DNA of 39,575 nucleotides, taken from NCBI GenBank assembly GCA_026552955.1, contig JAPMTS010000041.1, forward strand, positions 1 to 39,575. The letters are read 5' to 3'. Below, one piece after another: positions 9,128 through 18,225 of this stretch. This DNA is from Candidatus Methanoperedens sp. (GTDB lineage: Archaea; Halobacteriota; Methanosarcinia; Methanosarcinales; Methanoperedenaceae). Within the stretch, counting starts at the first letter, position 1. Each line of letters starts with the position of its first letter. The translations under genes were made by a program, and so were the position numbers. The notes under the pieces were generated by a model. It searched no databases and was not told the origin of the DNA. It was given only the letters and a program-made list of their open reading frames with translations.

Positions 9128-9405
9128 TTTACACCTACCATTTTCATGTATAAAAAATAACCTGCCATAACTGAAATCGCTGAGCCAAAGAATTCTAGTA
9201 ATTCCTGTTTGATGCCAAGAAAGGGAAAGATTTGCAGGAGTACAATAAAAAATACAATTGCTGGTATAAAATATAAATAATAATACATTCGTATCCCAAA
9301 TTTCCTTTGATAAAATCTAGCTATCGCAGCCATAAAAATCATGATTATACTCGCTACTGCCCATGAATAGAGATTAAAAAATTTTAAGAATAAATCTGAA
9401 TCCAT
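9124..9405 (-). CDS. Small membrane protein of the signalling cluster (first copy)
   Basis: A 93-residue protein beginning MDSDLFLKFFNLYSWAVAS with three hydrophobic helices. The start at 9403-9405 is chosen because it falls just after the KaiC-like gene ends (9413). Longer in-frame versions reach into that gene and add a non-hydrophobic, unlikely N-terminus. It is paralogous to the next gene (see the shared G-(I/L)-R-x-YYYLY motif). Function unknown. Confidence 0.7.
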   Translation of the reverse strand: MDSDLFLKFFNLYSWAVASIIMIFMAAIARFYQRKFGIRMYYYLYFIPAIVFFIVLLQIFPFLGIKQELLEFFGSAISVMAGYFLYMKMVGVK

Positions 9406-9412
9406 AATACAT

Positions 9413-10855
9413 TTATTTTTTAAATGCTTCCACAAAAGCCTGTGTTGCAAGCTTAATAGGATTTCCGGATAATAAGCCTGAGTATTCACTGAAAGGCAGC
9501 TTGATTTCAGCCCCATTTTTGTGAATAACGATTTCCCTTATCTCCTTATCATGATCGCTTCCTCTCATCTTAAGTACTGATATGGCTTTTCGCATCTCGC
9601 TTTTTATCTCGACATACCTCAAAAGGATGACCGTGTCTAGAAATGGCGATATACCCGTTCCGGTTATCTGCGTTGCCCCAGTCAGGTTTGAGGTCTCATT
9701 GGTATAAACTGCAGTTACTTGCTTATTCTTTAAAATTCTACTGATAGTCCCCATATATTCAGGTAATTGTGCATATTGGGGCAACATCCTCTGGAGTCTG
9801 CCTGTTCCATCCAGCAGTAAACGTTTTGCTTTCATTTCATCAATTGTCTCTTCGATCTGGAGAGCCAGTTCATAAGCATCATATTCCAGAGGAGATAGTA
9901 TTCTCAGGATTTTTTTGTTTTCAAATTCTTCCAGGTTCCAGTTGAACATATTCGAATTTGCACGGATCTGTTCCACGTCCTCTTCAAAGGATACTATAAT
10001 GCCGGGTTCATTTTTTAACAGGCCATCCCTGATGAATTGCGTCCCAAGTATTGTTTTTCCTGTTCCGCTTGATCCGGAGATCAATATTGAAGAGCCTTTT
10101 AAGAAGCCTCCTCCTATCATTTTATCCAGTCCTTTTATTCCGGTTGATATCCGTTCATGGGAAATGGTGGTCATCTCAGTTGCCCGGATCCTGGAATAGA
10201 CATTCAATCCATCTTTGGTTATCTTACAGGAATGCTTGCCCCCCTTGAATTCCTGCCCCCTCATTTTTAAAACGTTCAGGTAACGGATATTATTTTCATA
10301 AAATGGTTCATTGCTGATATAGATCATGCCGTCGACCATATATCCCACTGTACTGTTGATAAGTGCATCCTGGGTAAATTCTCCGGTCAATAGGACCAGG
10401 GAATTCCAACCTTTCATACTTGTGAAAAAATCATAGTAAAATTGACGCTGCGATTCGACATCCTCACCCAGAGCAAATACATTTACTGGATCAATGGCTA
10501 TCCTGTCCGGTTTGATTGTCTCAATATTTCTTTCAATTTCTTTTATGATCGCATCGGAACCCTTGTGGATGGTATCAATACCTATTGGTACATACTTAAC
10601 ATTCCCTTTTCCTAGAAGCGAAATATTATAGAAAGAGAATTTTGACATGAAATTATTTATCATGGCAATAGGCTCGGAAAGTGCGGTTATGTACATGCAG
10701 ATTTCCTCATTTCTTGCGGAGTTAAAAAGCGATTGCATCACCATTGTTGTTTTTCCCGTGCCTGCAGTCCCGGCGATCAATACAATAGAAGGTCTTAGGA
10801 AACCTCCTTCAAGCACCTTGTCAAGACCATTTACTCCTGATTTAACCTGCTTCAT
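9413..10855 (-). CDS. Two-domain KaiC-like RecA-superfamily ATPase
   Basis: A 480-residue protein with two KaiC-type P-loop domains, shorter than cyanobacterial KaiC. Walker A motifs are GTAGTGKTT at 29-37 and GSSGTGKTI at 261-269. Each domain starts with the family pattern G-(V/I)-x-GLDK-(V/M)-(L/I)-x-GGFL. The second domain keeps the catalytic double glutamate (E291-E292 in VSFEEDVEQI). In the first the equivalent position reads ALSEP, so the first Glu is Ser, which suggests a weak or inactive N-terminal ATPase. Archaeal KaiC-like proteins often pair with roadblock/LC7 proteins and two-component systems; here a roadblock gene is upstream and a histidine kinase and receiver are downstream. 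A signalling ATPase is more likely than a clock. Confidence 0.9.
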   Translation of the reverse strand: MKQVKSGVNGLDKVLEGGFLRPSIVLIAGTAGTGKTTMVMQSLFNSARNEEICMYITALSEPIAMINNFMSKFSFYNISLLGKGNVKYVPIGIDTIHKGSDAIIKEIERNIETIKPDRIAIDPVNVFALGEDVESQRQFYYDFFTSMKGWNSLVLLTGEFTQDALINSTVGYMVDGMIYISNEPFYENNIRYLNVLKMRGQEFKGGKHSCKITKDGLNVYSRIRATEMTTISHERISTGIKGLDKMIGGGFLKGSSILISGSSGTGKTILGTQFIRDGLLKNEPGIIVSFEEDVEQIRANSNMFNWNLEEFENKKILRILSPLEYDAYELALQIEETIDEMKAKRLLLDGTGRLQRMLPQYAQLPEYMGTISRILKNKQVTAVYTNETSNLTGATQITGTGISPFLDTVILLRYVEIKSEMRKAISVLKMRGSDHDKEIREIVIHKNGAEIKLPFSEYSGLLSGNPIKLATQAFVEAFKK

Positions 10856-10924
10856 ACTATCTCTTTTTATAATTTAAGACTATAACAACCTTTCTATATA
10901 ATTCCTATTACCAGAAAGAAAACA

Positions 10925-11290
10925 TCACTCCAGAATATTTTTTATCTTTCCTGACGTTTTTGTCATCTCAATTAAGACCAGACCAAGACCTGCGTCTGGT
11001 TTTGTCATAACAAGGAGCAGTGCCTTCGGCCCCGCCCCTGTAGCTATTATTCTCCCCGCCTTTGATTCAACAATTATTCTTTCAGGAATCCCTTTTCCAA
11101 GTTCTGTAGTTGCTGTTTCTGCCGCCCCAAGCATAGTAGCTGACATGGCAACAAAGGTCTCAGCGGGCTGTTTTTTGCTTATTGTGGAACAGATCAGCAA
11201 ACCATCCCTGCTTGCAATCGCTGATGCTTCTACACCTCCGATATTATTGAGATCATTTAATATTTTCTCAAGGATTTCTATTGTTGTCAT
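10925..11290 (-). CDS. Roadblock/LC7 domain protein
   Basis: A 121-residue roadblock/LC7 (MglB-like) protein. It shows the pattern of this fold: an N-terminal helix (EILEKILNDLNNIGGVEAS), strands SAIASRDGLLICSTI, the long helix VAMSATMLGAAETATTELG, and strands RIIVESKAGRIIATGAG. Such proteins dimerise and regulate small GTPases or, in archaea, KaiC-like partners. The ATG at 11290 directly abuts the leuS stop. A TTG three codons further upstream would overlap it and is less likely. It appears to be the first signalling gene after leuS, so the cluster may be partly transcribed through from the tRNA synthetase. Confidence 0.85.
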   Translation of the reverse strand: MTTIEILEKILNDLNNIGGVEASAIASRDGLLICSTISKKQPAETFVAMSATMLGAAETATTELGKGIPERIIVESKAGRIIATGAGPKALLLVMTKPDAGLGLVLIEMTKTSGKIKNILE

Positions 11291-11291
11291 A

Positions 11292-14153
11292 TTATTCAAT
11301 AAATATTGCTGGTCTCATCGGGACCGCCTGCCTGCTTTTCCCCTGCGGATCGTGTATTGGTGCATCAGCACTGCAAATTTCGATATTACATCCTATCTCG
11401 CCTCTTAAGAAATCCACTGCTTCCTGGAGAGCTTTGGTTTCGTCAAAATCTACTTCAGTCAGTGAATTCATAAATTCTAATTCCATCCCCTGGACATCGG
11501 TAATTATTTTTTGGGCGAATTTCGGGATTTCCTTGGTAAATTGCCGCATACCAGGATCTTTCATGACTGTATTCATAAGGTTTTTCATATCAAGGACATT
11601 TTCTTTTTTCATTGTTACTGCAATATTCAGGACTTTTTTCTTCCAGGAAGATGCCGTATATAGAATTACCCTTTTTGGCTTAATTCTAATGAGCCGGATT
11701 ATTTCTTCTATATCCCTGAGGGTATTGCCGGTGATTTCTTCTGCAAGTTCTGCACTCCTGTCAATAAGTGAACTATCTGCTTGCGGGAACTTATCCAGAG
11801 AAATAAAATTCTTGCCTGATCGTTCCTGTATTTCTTCGCATGTGTGCGGTGTAAAAGGTGCCATTAATCTGATCCAGATATCTATGACCTCTTTTTTGAC
11901 TGCGATTCCTCCCCGCCTTTCATACCATTTCATATCGTTCATCAAATGATAAAAAGCATTCTGGACCGCTCTTCTTATCTCCATTTTATTGAGGGCATCA
12001 GCGGCTTCTGTTATCCTGTATTGCAATTTACTCAGCATCCATTTATCAATGAACTTCAATTCCTGATTTCTGTCATTCTCACTATTCAGACAATCAAAAG
12101 CCAGGTTATAGAATCTTTCAAACTGTTTTCTCGTTGATTCAATATCTGCTGCGCGCCAGTCAGCATCCTGGACATGCTCTGCTGTGCTGAGAATATAAAG
12201 ACGCGTTATATCAGCGCCATATTCCTTTACAGCGGATTTTAATGTGAGAATCGGTCCTTTGGATTTACTCATCTTTTGCCCTTCAAGCGAGACAAAACCA
12301 TTAATAGCAATAGCATTCGGCCAGTGGATTTCCGGAAATATGGCTACATGATGGAACAGGAAGAACAACAGGTGATTGGGGATCAAATCTTTCCCTGAAG
12401 TGCGAAGGTCAACGGGATACCAGTACAGGAAATCCTTCCTGATAGTATTGATTGTGTTTATATCAATCCCGGTACTTGAGGAAGTATTATTGGCTGTTCC
12501 TTTGCCGAGAAGGCAATAATTGAAAAACTCCTCTTTTAATTGTTCGGGTTCAAATCTTTCCAGATATTTTGCAATAATATAATAGCTCATGTAAATTGTC
12601 GAATCACCCAGGGATTCTATAACCCACTCAGTATCCCATGGAACCCTTGTCCCAAGCCCTTTTCGCCTGGCACATGCTTTATCTTTCAGCCAGTCTATCT
12701 TATTCTCAAACTCCACCTTTAATTCTGGCGGTATTATCCTCATATTTCCAAGGCATTTTAAAACCTGTTCTTTCCAGGATTTGTCAGAATAATTAAGGAA
12801 CCACTGGTCTTTTACCAATTTAATGACGCATGTCGCCCCACACCTGCATATCACTGGCTGTTCGCTGAACTCATAGAAAATATCCGCTATCCCCTGTTCA
12901 ATAAAGTCATGTGTAAGCACATCCTTTATTTTTGAGACTGCCATTCCTGCATATTTACCGGTATTTTCATTCAGGACACCATTATGGAATTCCCGCCTGT
13001 AAACAAGTTTTGTTGCTTCTTCGGCCCTGGGGTCGTTCTGGTCTTTTACTTTCAATTCGGAAACCGCATCTACAGCAGGATATTTTCCATATTCGGGTAC
13101 TTTTATCAGTGAAATGAGCGGGATTGAGGATACGTCTTCTGTAATTGAATATTTTTCCAGGTCCTCTCCCTTTAAATCACGAAGTGCAAGATAATCGTAT
13201 GGGGCATGAGCTGGAACACTCATTACGATGCCGCTGCCGTTTTCAGGGCTGACAAAAGATGCCGGGAGTATCCAGACAAGAGAACCCGTGACGGGATTTT
13301 TCACTTTTTTGCCTATCAGTTCATTTACATCGATTTCCCCTATCAGCTCCACGTTCTTATCTGTGAATGTAAGTTTATCATAGGCTTCTTTACTTACTAT
13401 CCAGGTTTCGTTGTTTATTTTGACCCTCAGGTGCAATATTCCTGGATTGACCCACAGGTTCGTTACGCCGAATACGGTTTCCGGACGAAGGGTGGCGCAT
13501 GGAAGAATGTCGCTGTCGAGGTTGAATTTAATGAGTGTATAATCTATAATCGTAGCATTTTCGCCTTTCAGGATATCATGGTCTTCAACCGGATTTTCAT
13601 CGTGTGGACACCATCTGACAGGATGAGCTCCTTTTACTACCTTGTTCTTCCTTCGAAGCAAATTGAACTGCCATGTTATCATTTTCTTATAATGCGGGTC
13701 AGTGGTTGTGAATTTTCGTCTCCAGTCAATCGAAAAGCCAATGATTTTCATAGCCGTTTCATCTTCTTTGCTGAAGTATTCAACGATTTGCTCGGGCGTT
13801 CTGATAGAATCAAGGACATTAAGCGGGATCTGATGGAGCTGGTTATATACCCGGATAGTCTCAGGATCTTTCTTTTCTATCTGTTCAGCAAGACCAACTA
13901 TTGGTGTTCCCGTTGCATGAAATCCCATGGGGAACAGGACATTATATCCAAGCATCCTTTTATATCGCGCAATAACATCGCCAATAGTGAAAGTCCTTGT
14001 ATGTCCTGCATGAAGGTTGCCATTTAAATATGGGTACGGGATCGTGATGAAAAACTTTTCCCGATCATCAGGTTCTGGCTCGAATATCTTTGCATCGCTC
14101 CATTTGCGCTGCCATTTTTCATCTATTTCATGAGGATTATACCATTCTTTCAT
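11292..14153 (-). CDS. leuS: Leucyl-tRNA synthetase
   Basis: A 953-residue class I synthetase of archaeal/eukaryotic-type LeuRS length. The HIGH motif appears as NLHAGH at about residues 47-51, within PYPYLNGNLHAGHTRTF. The KMSKS motif appears in SLEGQKMSKSKG around residue 630. The CP1 editing domain lies between about 200 and 420, with the HRPETVFG-like segment CATLRPETVFGVTN. An anticodon-binding helical region and a C-terminal extension follow. Charging tRNA-Leu is certain in outline. The gene stands downstream of DUF2298 and leads into the roadblock/KaiC signalling genes with no gap at its 3' end. Confidence 0.97.
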   Translation of the reverse strand: MKEWYNPHEIDEKWQRKWSDAKIFEPEPDDREKFFITIPYPYLNGNLHAGHTRTFTIGDVIARYKRMLGYNVLFPMGFHATGTPIVGLAEQIEKKDPETIRVYNQLHQIPLNVLDSIRTPEQIVEYFSKEDETAMKIIGFSIDWRRKFTTTDPHYKKMITWQFNLLRRKNKVVKGAHPVRWCPHDENPVEDHDILKGENATIIDYTLIKFNLDSDILPCATLRPETVFGVTNLWVNPGILHLRVKINNETWIVSKEAYDKLTFTDKNVELIGEIDVNELIGKKVKNPVTGSLVWILPASFVSPENGSGIVMSVPAHAPYDYLALRDLKGEDLEKYSITEDVSSIPLISLIKVPEYGKYPAVDAVSELKVKDQNDPRAEEATKLVYRREFHNGVLNENTGKYAGMAVSKIKDVLTHDFIEQGIADIFYEFSEQPVICRCGATCVIKLVKDQWFLNYSDKSWKEQVLKCLGNMRIIPPELKVEFENKIDWLKDKACARRKGLGTRVPWDTEWVIESLGDSTIYMSYYIIAKYLERFEPEQLKEEFFNYCLLGKGTANNTSSSTGIDINTINTIRKDFLYWYPVDLRTSGKDLIPNHLLFFLFHHVAIFPEIHWPNAIAINGFVSLEGQKMSKSKGPILTLKSAVKEYGADITRLYILSTAEHVQDADWRAADIESTRKQFERFYNLAFDCLNSENDRNQELKFIDKWMLSKLQYRITEAADALNKMEIRRAVQNAFYHLMNDMKWYERRGGIAVKKEVIDIWIRLMAPFTPHTCEEIQERSGKNFISLDKFPQADSSLIDRSAELAEEITGNTLRDIEEIIRLIRIKPKRVILYTASSWKKKVLNIAVTMKKENVLDMKNLMNTVMKDPGMRQFTKEIPKFAQKIITDVQGMELEFMNSLTEVDFDETKALQEAVDFLRGEIGCNIEICSADAPIHDPQGKSRQAVPMRPAIFIE

Positions 14154-14186
14154 TATTAGCTTCTCACTTCTTATTACTAAAAAGCT

Positions 14187-16373
14187 TTAACGGTTTGGGC
14201 TGAATTTATAAATTACAGCATCCCCATATTCAAACACCTTTTCAAACACCTCAGGATGTTCCTCAAAAAGCTCCGGATTGCCAAATCTTTTTGCCTCTGC
14301 CTCCCCAAAATACACATAAGAAACATTATACTTCCTCAAAAGCCTCCCTGCTTCGGTAACATCACCTGATGTGTATATTTTACCAGCATCAGACCAGCGC
14401 ATGTCTATCTCGCTCCTTTTCGGGAATCTCCAGTTAAGCTCATGCCCTGCCCATCCTATAACTGTCGGAAGCCCGGTAAAGGTGGTAATGGCGGTATTCC
14501 ACTGGTATAATTCTCCCGGGGCCTGAAGGATAACGGGATTTCCGGAGAGATTCATGAACCATAATATAGCCTCGTAATCCTGCGGGTGCTCTTTTGTTAC
14601 ATATGCTCCGCCATCAAGTTCTGGAACACCCAAAAAGCCTCCGGATTTTCCGATCGTGGCCAGGACGGGATAAATAGAAACCAGCAGGATGAGAAGTATC
14701 GCTGCAACTCCCCATGCTTTTCGTGGGGTAAAATGATCCCTTCTCAGGAAAACAATATAACCGGCGCAAATACCCCACAAGATCCAGTTCTGGAGATACA
14801 TTTTAAAAACCGTGTTCAAACGAATGAAAATCGAGTTCCCGCTTCCCAGTGCATCCTGTATATAAAAAAATTCACAAAAAAGTGAGGTGAATACACCTCC
14901 CATGATCAATATCAAAATAAAAACATTGTTCTTATCCTTTTCTTTTAAAAGGGAAATTACCGATAGGATAAGAAGAGGTATCAGCAATATTAAAAGTTCG
15001 AATTCATTGGTTTTCGGATTTGTCACACCATCAACAATGAAAAGCTTAACCTCAAATATCGTTATTAATGCTGCTATTATCAATAAGATAAATGATAATT
15101 TGTATAAATTTTTATACTGTGGAGTCAGGGAGGTGAGAAGACCAGCCGACCTGCCAGGTGGAGTATTCCTTATGTTAGATAGGACAAAAGCATATATCAG
15201 GAACAGGAATAATCCATAAATGGCCAGATAAAATATCAAAGATGTTCTTCCGGAGGGAACAAATAGAATCGTTTTATCTATCTTATATGAAAGATGGTAT
15301 GGAAGATATAATAAATAACTTGCGGCGGCCATTGCAGCTATTGATGCAAGAGACGTCAGATAATTCATTTTTCTTATTTGATAAGCGATCACCAGAATCG
15401 CTATGACCAGATATACCGGATAATCCCATGTGTTCAGGGGATACAAAAAACCTATCGAAAGTCCCATGACCAGGATTGATTCCCGGCCAAATGTACCGGA
15501 TTTCATTATACTCAGAAGAAGAAGGATCACAAGAAGCTGGAAAGTAATTGAAATCATATGCGCATGTAAATCACCCTGAAGAAAGCTGAAAAAAGGGAAT
15601 TCATTAATGGTATCGGGAATGACCCGCGAACTTGTCCAGTAATTAAAAGAGAACATAGTATTGATGGCATTTTCTTTTCTGAAAATATCCATCAACTGGA
15701 AAAAACCTACGAGATTCCCGGCGATGGTTACAAAGAACGCAGTGATTATCCCATATTTTATTTTTCCTGTCAGGTTAAATCCCACACCTATCGCTGTTGT
15801 GAAGGATAAAGCAAAAAATGAAGCTGTGGCAAGATTGAAAGCTATCGATGGTAGAATTCCGGTACTATTTATCAAATTCGCTACTATTAAATATCCGAAA
15901 TAATAATAATAAATCACCGTACCTGACATCCATGGATCAAGAGGAGGAAATTCAGTGGTTCGAAGTATGCTGTTAATGAAGGTCATGTCCATGAATTTCT
16001 CACCTCCTGTCCAATAAATGTCAGGGCTATAAGCTCGCACCACTGAAAAAATCAAAAATGCAAATAGAAATATTATTTCAAATTTGATTATGTATTTTTT
16101 ATCAAAGAAGGTTAACTCTTTTCTTTTATATATGAAGAGTGAAAGAGCAGTTATAACAACAAAGGAAAGCAGTACGGAAATATAAGAATAACCAAGAACA
16201 AGAGAAATAATCCAGCTAATATAGGTAACAAGCAGCACTCCAAGGGGTTTTGAAACGGAATAGCCATGATCCCATAAATTCCTGCATAAATACGACGAGA
16301 TCGGAAGTGTTAAAAAACCTGTGATCTCTAAGACAAGCCACCAGACTGCAATATCAAACAGGTTCAATCCCAT
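14187..16373 (-). CDS. DUF2298 multi-pass membrane protein
   Basis: A 728-residue integral membrane protein with about 15 or more hydrophobic segments. It belongs to the DUF2298 (Chlor_Arch_YYY) family, recognised by the segment IYWTGGEKFMDMTFINSILR, the following PPLDPWMSG, and the run of tyrosines in VIYYYYFGY that names the family. The C-terminal 140 residues are a soluble domain (DAGKIYTSGDVTEAGRLL). The layout resembles GT-C glycosyltransferases, with an early acidic loop and many membrane helices, so a lipid-linked sugar transferase role is plausible but unproven. It overlaps the end of the GT2 gene by 10 bases, indicating co-expression in surface glycan synthesis. Confidence 0.88.
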   Translation of the reverse strand: MGLNLFDIAVWWLVLEITGFLTLPISSYLCRNLWDHGYSVSKPLGVLLVTYISWIISLVLGYSYISVLLSFVVITALSLFIYKRKELTFFDKKYIIKFEIIFLFAFLIFSVVRAYSPDIYWTGGEKFMDMTFINSILRTTEFPPLDPWMSGTVIYYYYFGYLIVANLINSTGILPSIAFNLATASFFALSFTTAIGVGFNLTGKIKYGIITAFFVTIAGNLVGFFQLMDIFRKENAINTMFSFNYWTSSRVIPDTINEFPFFSFLQGDLHAHMISITFQLLVILLLLSIMKSGTFGRESILVMGLSIGFLYPLNTWDYPVYLVIAILVIAYQIRKMNYLTSLASIAAMAAASYLLYLPYHLSYKIDKTILFVPSGRTSLIFYLAIYGLFLFLIYAFVLSNIRNTPPGRSAGLLTSLTPQYKNLYKLSFILLIIAALITIFEVKLFIVDGVTNPKTNEFELLILLIPLLILSVISLLKEKDKNNVFILILIMGGVFTSLFCEFFYIQDALGSGNSIFIRLNTVFKMYLQNWILWGICAGYIVFLRRDHFTPRKAWGVAAILLILLVSIYPVLATIGKSGGFLGVPELDGGAYVTKEHPQDYEAILWFMNLSGNPVILQAPGELYQWNTAITTFTGLPTVIGWAGHELNWRFPKRSEIDMRWSDAGKIYTSGDVTEAGRLLRKYNVSYVYFGEAEAKRFGNPELFEEHPEVFEKVFEYGDAVIYKFSPNR

Positions 16374-17071
16374 AAGAATTCATACCATAACCTGAATATC
16401 TGTGATCCCATTCCGAAAACATCCTTCACGAGGTTGACCTTGGTGGTGCCTCCCTGCGTCCAGACAACTGGAAATTCTTTTACCCTGTATCCTGCTCGCT
16501 GTGCCCTCACATACAATTCAGTATCCCAGAACCAGTGTGTGTCTTTTATCTTTTCAATGAGTGAAAATAGTGCTTCACGCCTGAAGGATTTAAAACCACA
16601 CTGGTGATCATAGAGTTTCGAACCCAGCATGAGCCGCGTCAGGTAATTGAAACCCTTGCTTGCAAATCCTCTCTTGAATGGCCGCTTGACATTGCTCTGG
16701 GGAAGCATTCGCGAGCCTGTAGCAAAATCATACCCATCACGGATGGACTGGATTAGCTCTTTTAGATGCGACATGTCTGTCGCAAGGTCAACATCTATGT
16801 ATCCCAGGATTTCTCCCCTGGATGCACGAAATGCGCGGTTCAGGGCGCGTCCCCTTCCCTGGCGTTGGTCAGAATGCAGATGATGCACGAAATCATATTT
16901 TTTTGCAAGTGATTCGCATATCTTATCAGTGCCGTCAATGCTGCCATCCTCGGCAATTATTATTTCAAAAGATGATGTGATTTCGCCCAGGGCGGACGCT
17001 GTCCTTTCAACGGTTCCTTCCATTCGGTTCGCTTCATTACAGGCAGGCAGGACGATCGAAACATCTAATAT
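16364..17071 (-). CDS. GT2 glycosyltransferase, dolichyl-phosphate sugar synthase-like, non-standard start
   Basis: A GT-A fold family 2 glycosyltransferase of about 235 residues, likely to transfer a sugar from a nucleotide sugar to a polyprenyl (dolichyl) phosphate. The DxD motif is in GYIDVDLATDM, preceded by IIIAEDGSIDGTDKI. The first ATG (17021-17023) would cut off the essential first strand: upstream in the same frame lies DVSIVLPACNEANR, the family's usual N-terminus. Between this and the in-frame stop at 17087-17089 there is no ATG, GTG or TTG. An ATA at 17069-17071 stands 7 bases after a GGGGG and is my chosen start, tentatively. It overlaps DUF2298 downstream. Confidence 0.85.
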   Translation of the reverse strand: MLDVSIVLPACNEANRMEGTVERTASALGEITSSFEIIIAEDGSIDGTDKICESLAKKYDFVHHLHSDQRQGRGRALNRAFRASRGEILGYIDVDLATDMSHLKELIQSIRDGYDFATGSRMLPQSNVKRPFKRGFASKGFNYLTRLMLGSKLYDHQCGFKSFRREALFSLIEKIKDTHWFWDTELYVRAQRAGYRVKEFPVVWTQGGTTKVNLVKDVFGMGSQIFRLWYEFLWD

Positions 17072-17148
17072 ACGAATACCCCCTGTTTAAAATAGAAAAT
17101 ATCACTGAAAAAAGAAGATTTAATATTCCGATTCAATATGAACAGACC

Positions 17149-17307
17149 TTATTTCATCCCGTACACATTTTTTTTCCGTCTCTCGATCGTATCATTTAAC
17201 CGGTCCCGGTCTGTGGATGGTGGTTTTACCTCCATGAGTTTTTTCTCTTCTCTTGCTGGAGGCTTACGCTTTCGGGATTCCCATACGTTATCATATACAT
17301 CCGACAT
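17149..17307 (-). CDS. Small charged protein, 52 residues, unknown function
   Basis: A small gene not matching any family I know. It begins MSDVYDNVWESRKRKPPARE and ends NDTIERRKKNVYGMK, with very many Lys, Arg and Glu and no hydrophobic stretch. A clear ribosome binding site (AAAGGTGA) lies about 6 bases before the ATG at 17305-17307. The amino-acid composition is sensible for a soluble, probably disordered or nucleic-acid-associated protein, whereas the opposite-strand frame over the same bases has no ribosome binding site. It sits 84 bases after the FAH gene and about 70 before the GT2 start. Confidence 0.6.
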   Translation of the reverse strand: MSDVYDNVWESRKRKPPAREEKKLMEVKPPSTDRDRLNDTIERRKKNVYGMK

Positions 17308-17390
17308 TCTTATTCACCTTTTTCTTGTTATTTGATACTTTTATTGATTTCATTCTTAATAAGATGAGAGGATACAAATAATTCTGTTTT

Positions 17391-18128
17391 CTAACTTCTG
17401 ACAACACTGTTTTTCAACACACCGATATCCTCTATTTCAATTTCGACCTCATCCCCGACAGATAATTCGCCCACTCCAGGCGGTGTGCCGGTCGCTATGA
17501 TATCTCCAGCCTCGAGGGTCATGATATCTGAAATGAACTCGATTAATTCAGGCAAACCAAAAATGAAATTGGAGGTTCTTGAATCCTGCCGAAGTTTGCC
17601 ATTTACCCTTGTTTTGATCGAGAGATCACTTATGTCCAGTCCGGGTTCGGTTATAAAAGGGCCTACGGGTGCAAAAGTGTCAAAACTTTTTGACCGTGTC
17701 CACTGTACATCTTCCTTCTGGAGATCCCGTGCCGTTACATCATTGAAACATGCATATCCCATTATCACACTACTTACATTTTCACAGGGAACTTTTTTGC
17801 AGCGTTTGCCAATTACAACAGCAAGTTCAGCTTCATAATCAATACGCTCTACCGTATCAGGATAAACAATTTTCCCAAGATGCCCTATTACCGCAGAGGG
17901 TGGTTTAAGAAATATCAATGGTTTTTTCGGGATCATCATATCCAATTCCCTTGCATGGTCAACGTAATTTAAACCAACGCATATGATTTTGCTCGGATTC
18001 GTTGGCGCCAGCATTTCGAGTTCTGAAAGAACAAATGTATCACAATAAAGCCCCCTTTCAACAATGATCCTATCTCCCCTGATAACACCCTGGAACACTT
18101 CATTGTCATATCTAAATCTTCCGATCAT
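17391..18128 (-). CDS. Fumarylacetoacetate hydrolase family protein
   Basis: A 245-residue protein of the FAH / 2-hydroxyhepta-2,4-diene-1,7-dioate isomerase family. Family landmarks are KIICVGLNYVDHARELDM, the metal-binding acidic run VERIDYEAELAVVIGKR (the E-x-E motif), CFNDVTARDLQ, and the C-terminal DIIATGTPPGVGELSVGDEV. Enzymes of the family hydrolyse or decarboxylate beta-diketo acids such as acylpyruvates and oxaloacetate using Mg or Mn. The exact substrate here cannot be told. An N-terminal 50-residue domain of the common DUF2437-like kind is present. Single-gene unit, leftward. Confidence 0.9.
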   Translation of the reverse strand: MIGRFRYDNEVFQGVIRGDRIIVERGLYCDTFVLSELEMLAPTNPSKIICVGLNYVDHARELDMMIPKKPLIFLKPPSAVIGHLGKIVYPDTVERIDYEAELAVVIGKRCKKVPCENVSSVIMGYACFNDVTARDLQKEDVQWTRSKSFDTFAPVGPFITEPGLDISDLSIKTRVNGKLRQDSRTSNFIFGLPELIEFISDIMTLEAGDIIATGTPPGVGELSVGDEVEIEIEDIGVLKNSVVRS

Positions 18129-18225
18129 TCACCATTACCCTCTACCGTTTCAAATTTAGGTGTGAATACCTTACTTTACTTATTAAGTTTTTGATAGGAT
18201 AACTATTATATCAGATTTTTACCAT

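Noticed and set aside
11281-11949. 222-residue plus-strand frame with hydrophobic stretches
   Set aside because: Antisense to the leuS C-terminal region; no start signals or family match.
13206-14027. 273-residue plus-strand frame
   Set aside because: It is antisense to the N-terminal half of leuS, which carries the HIGH-type motif and editing domain in its proper frame.
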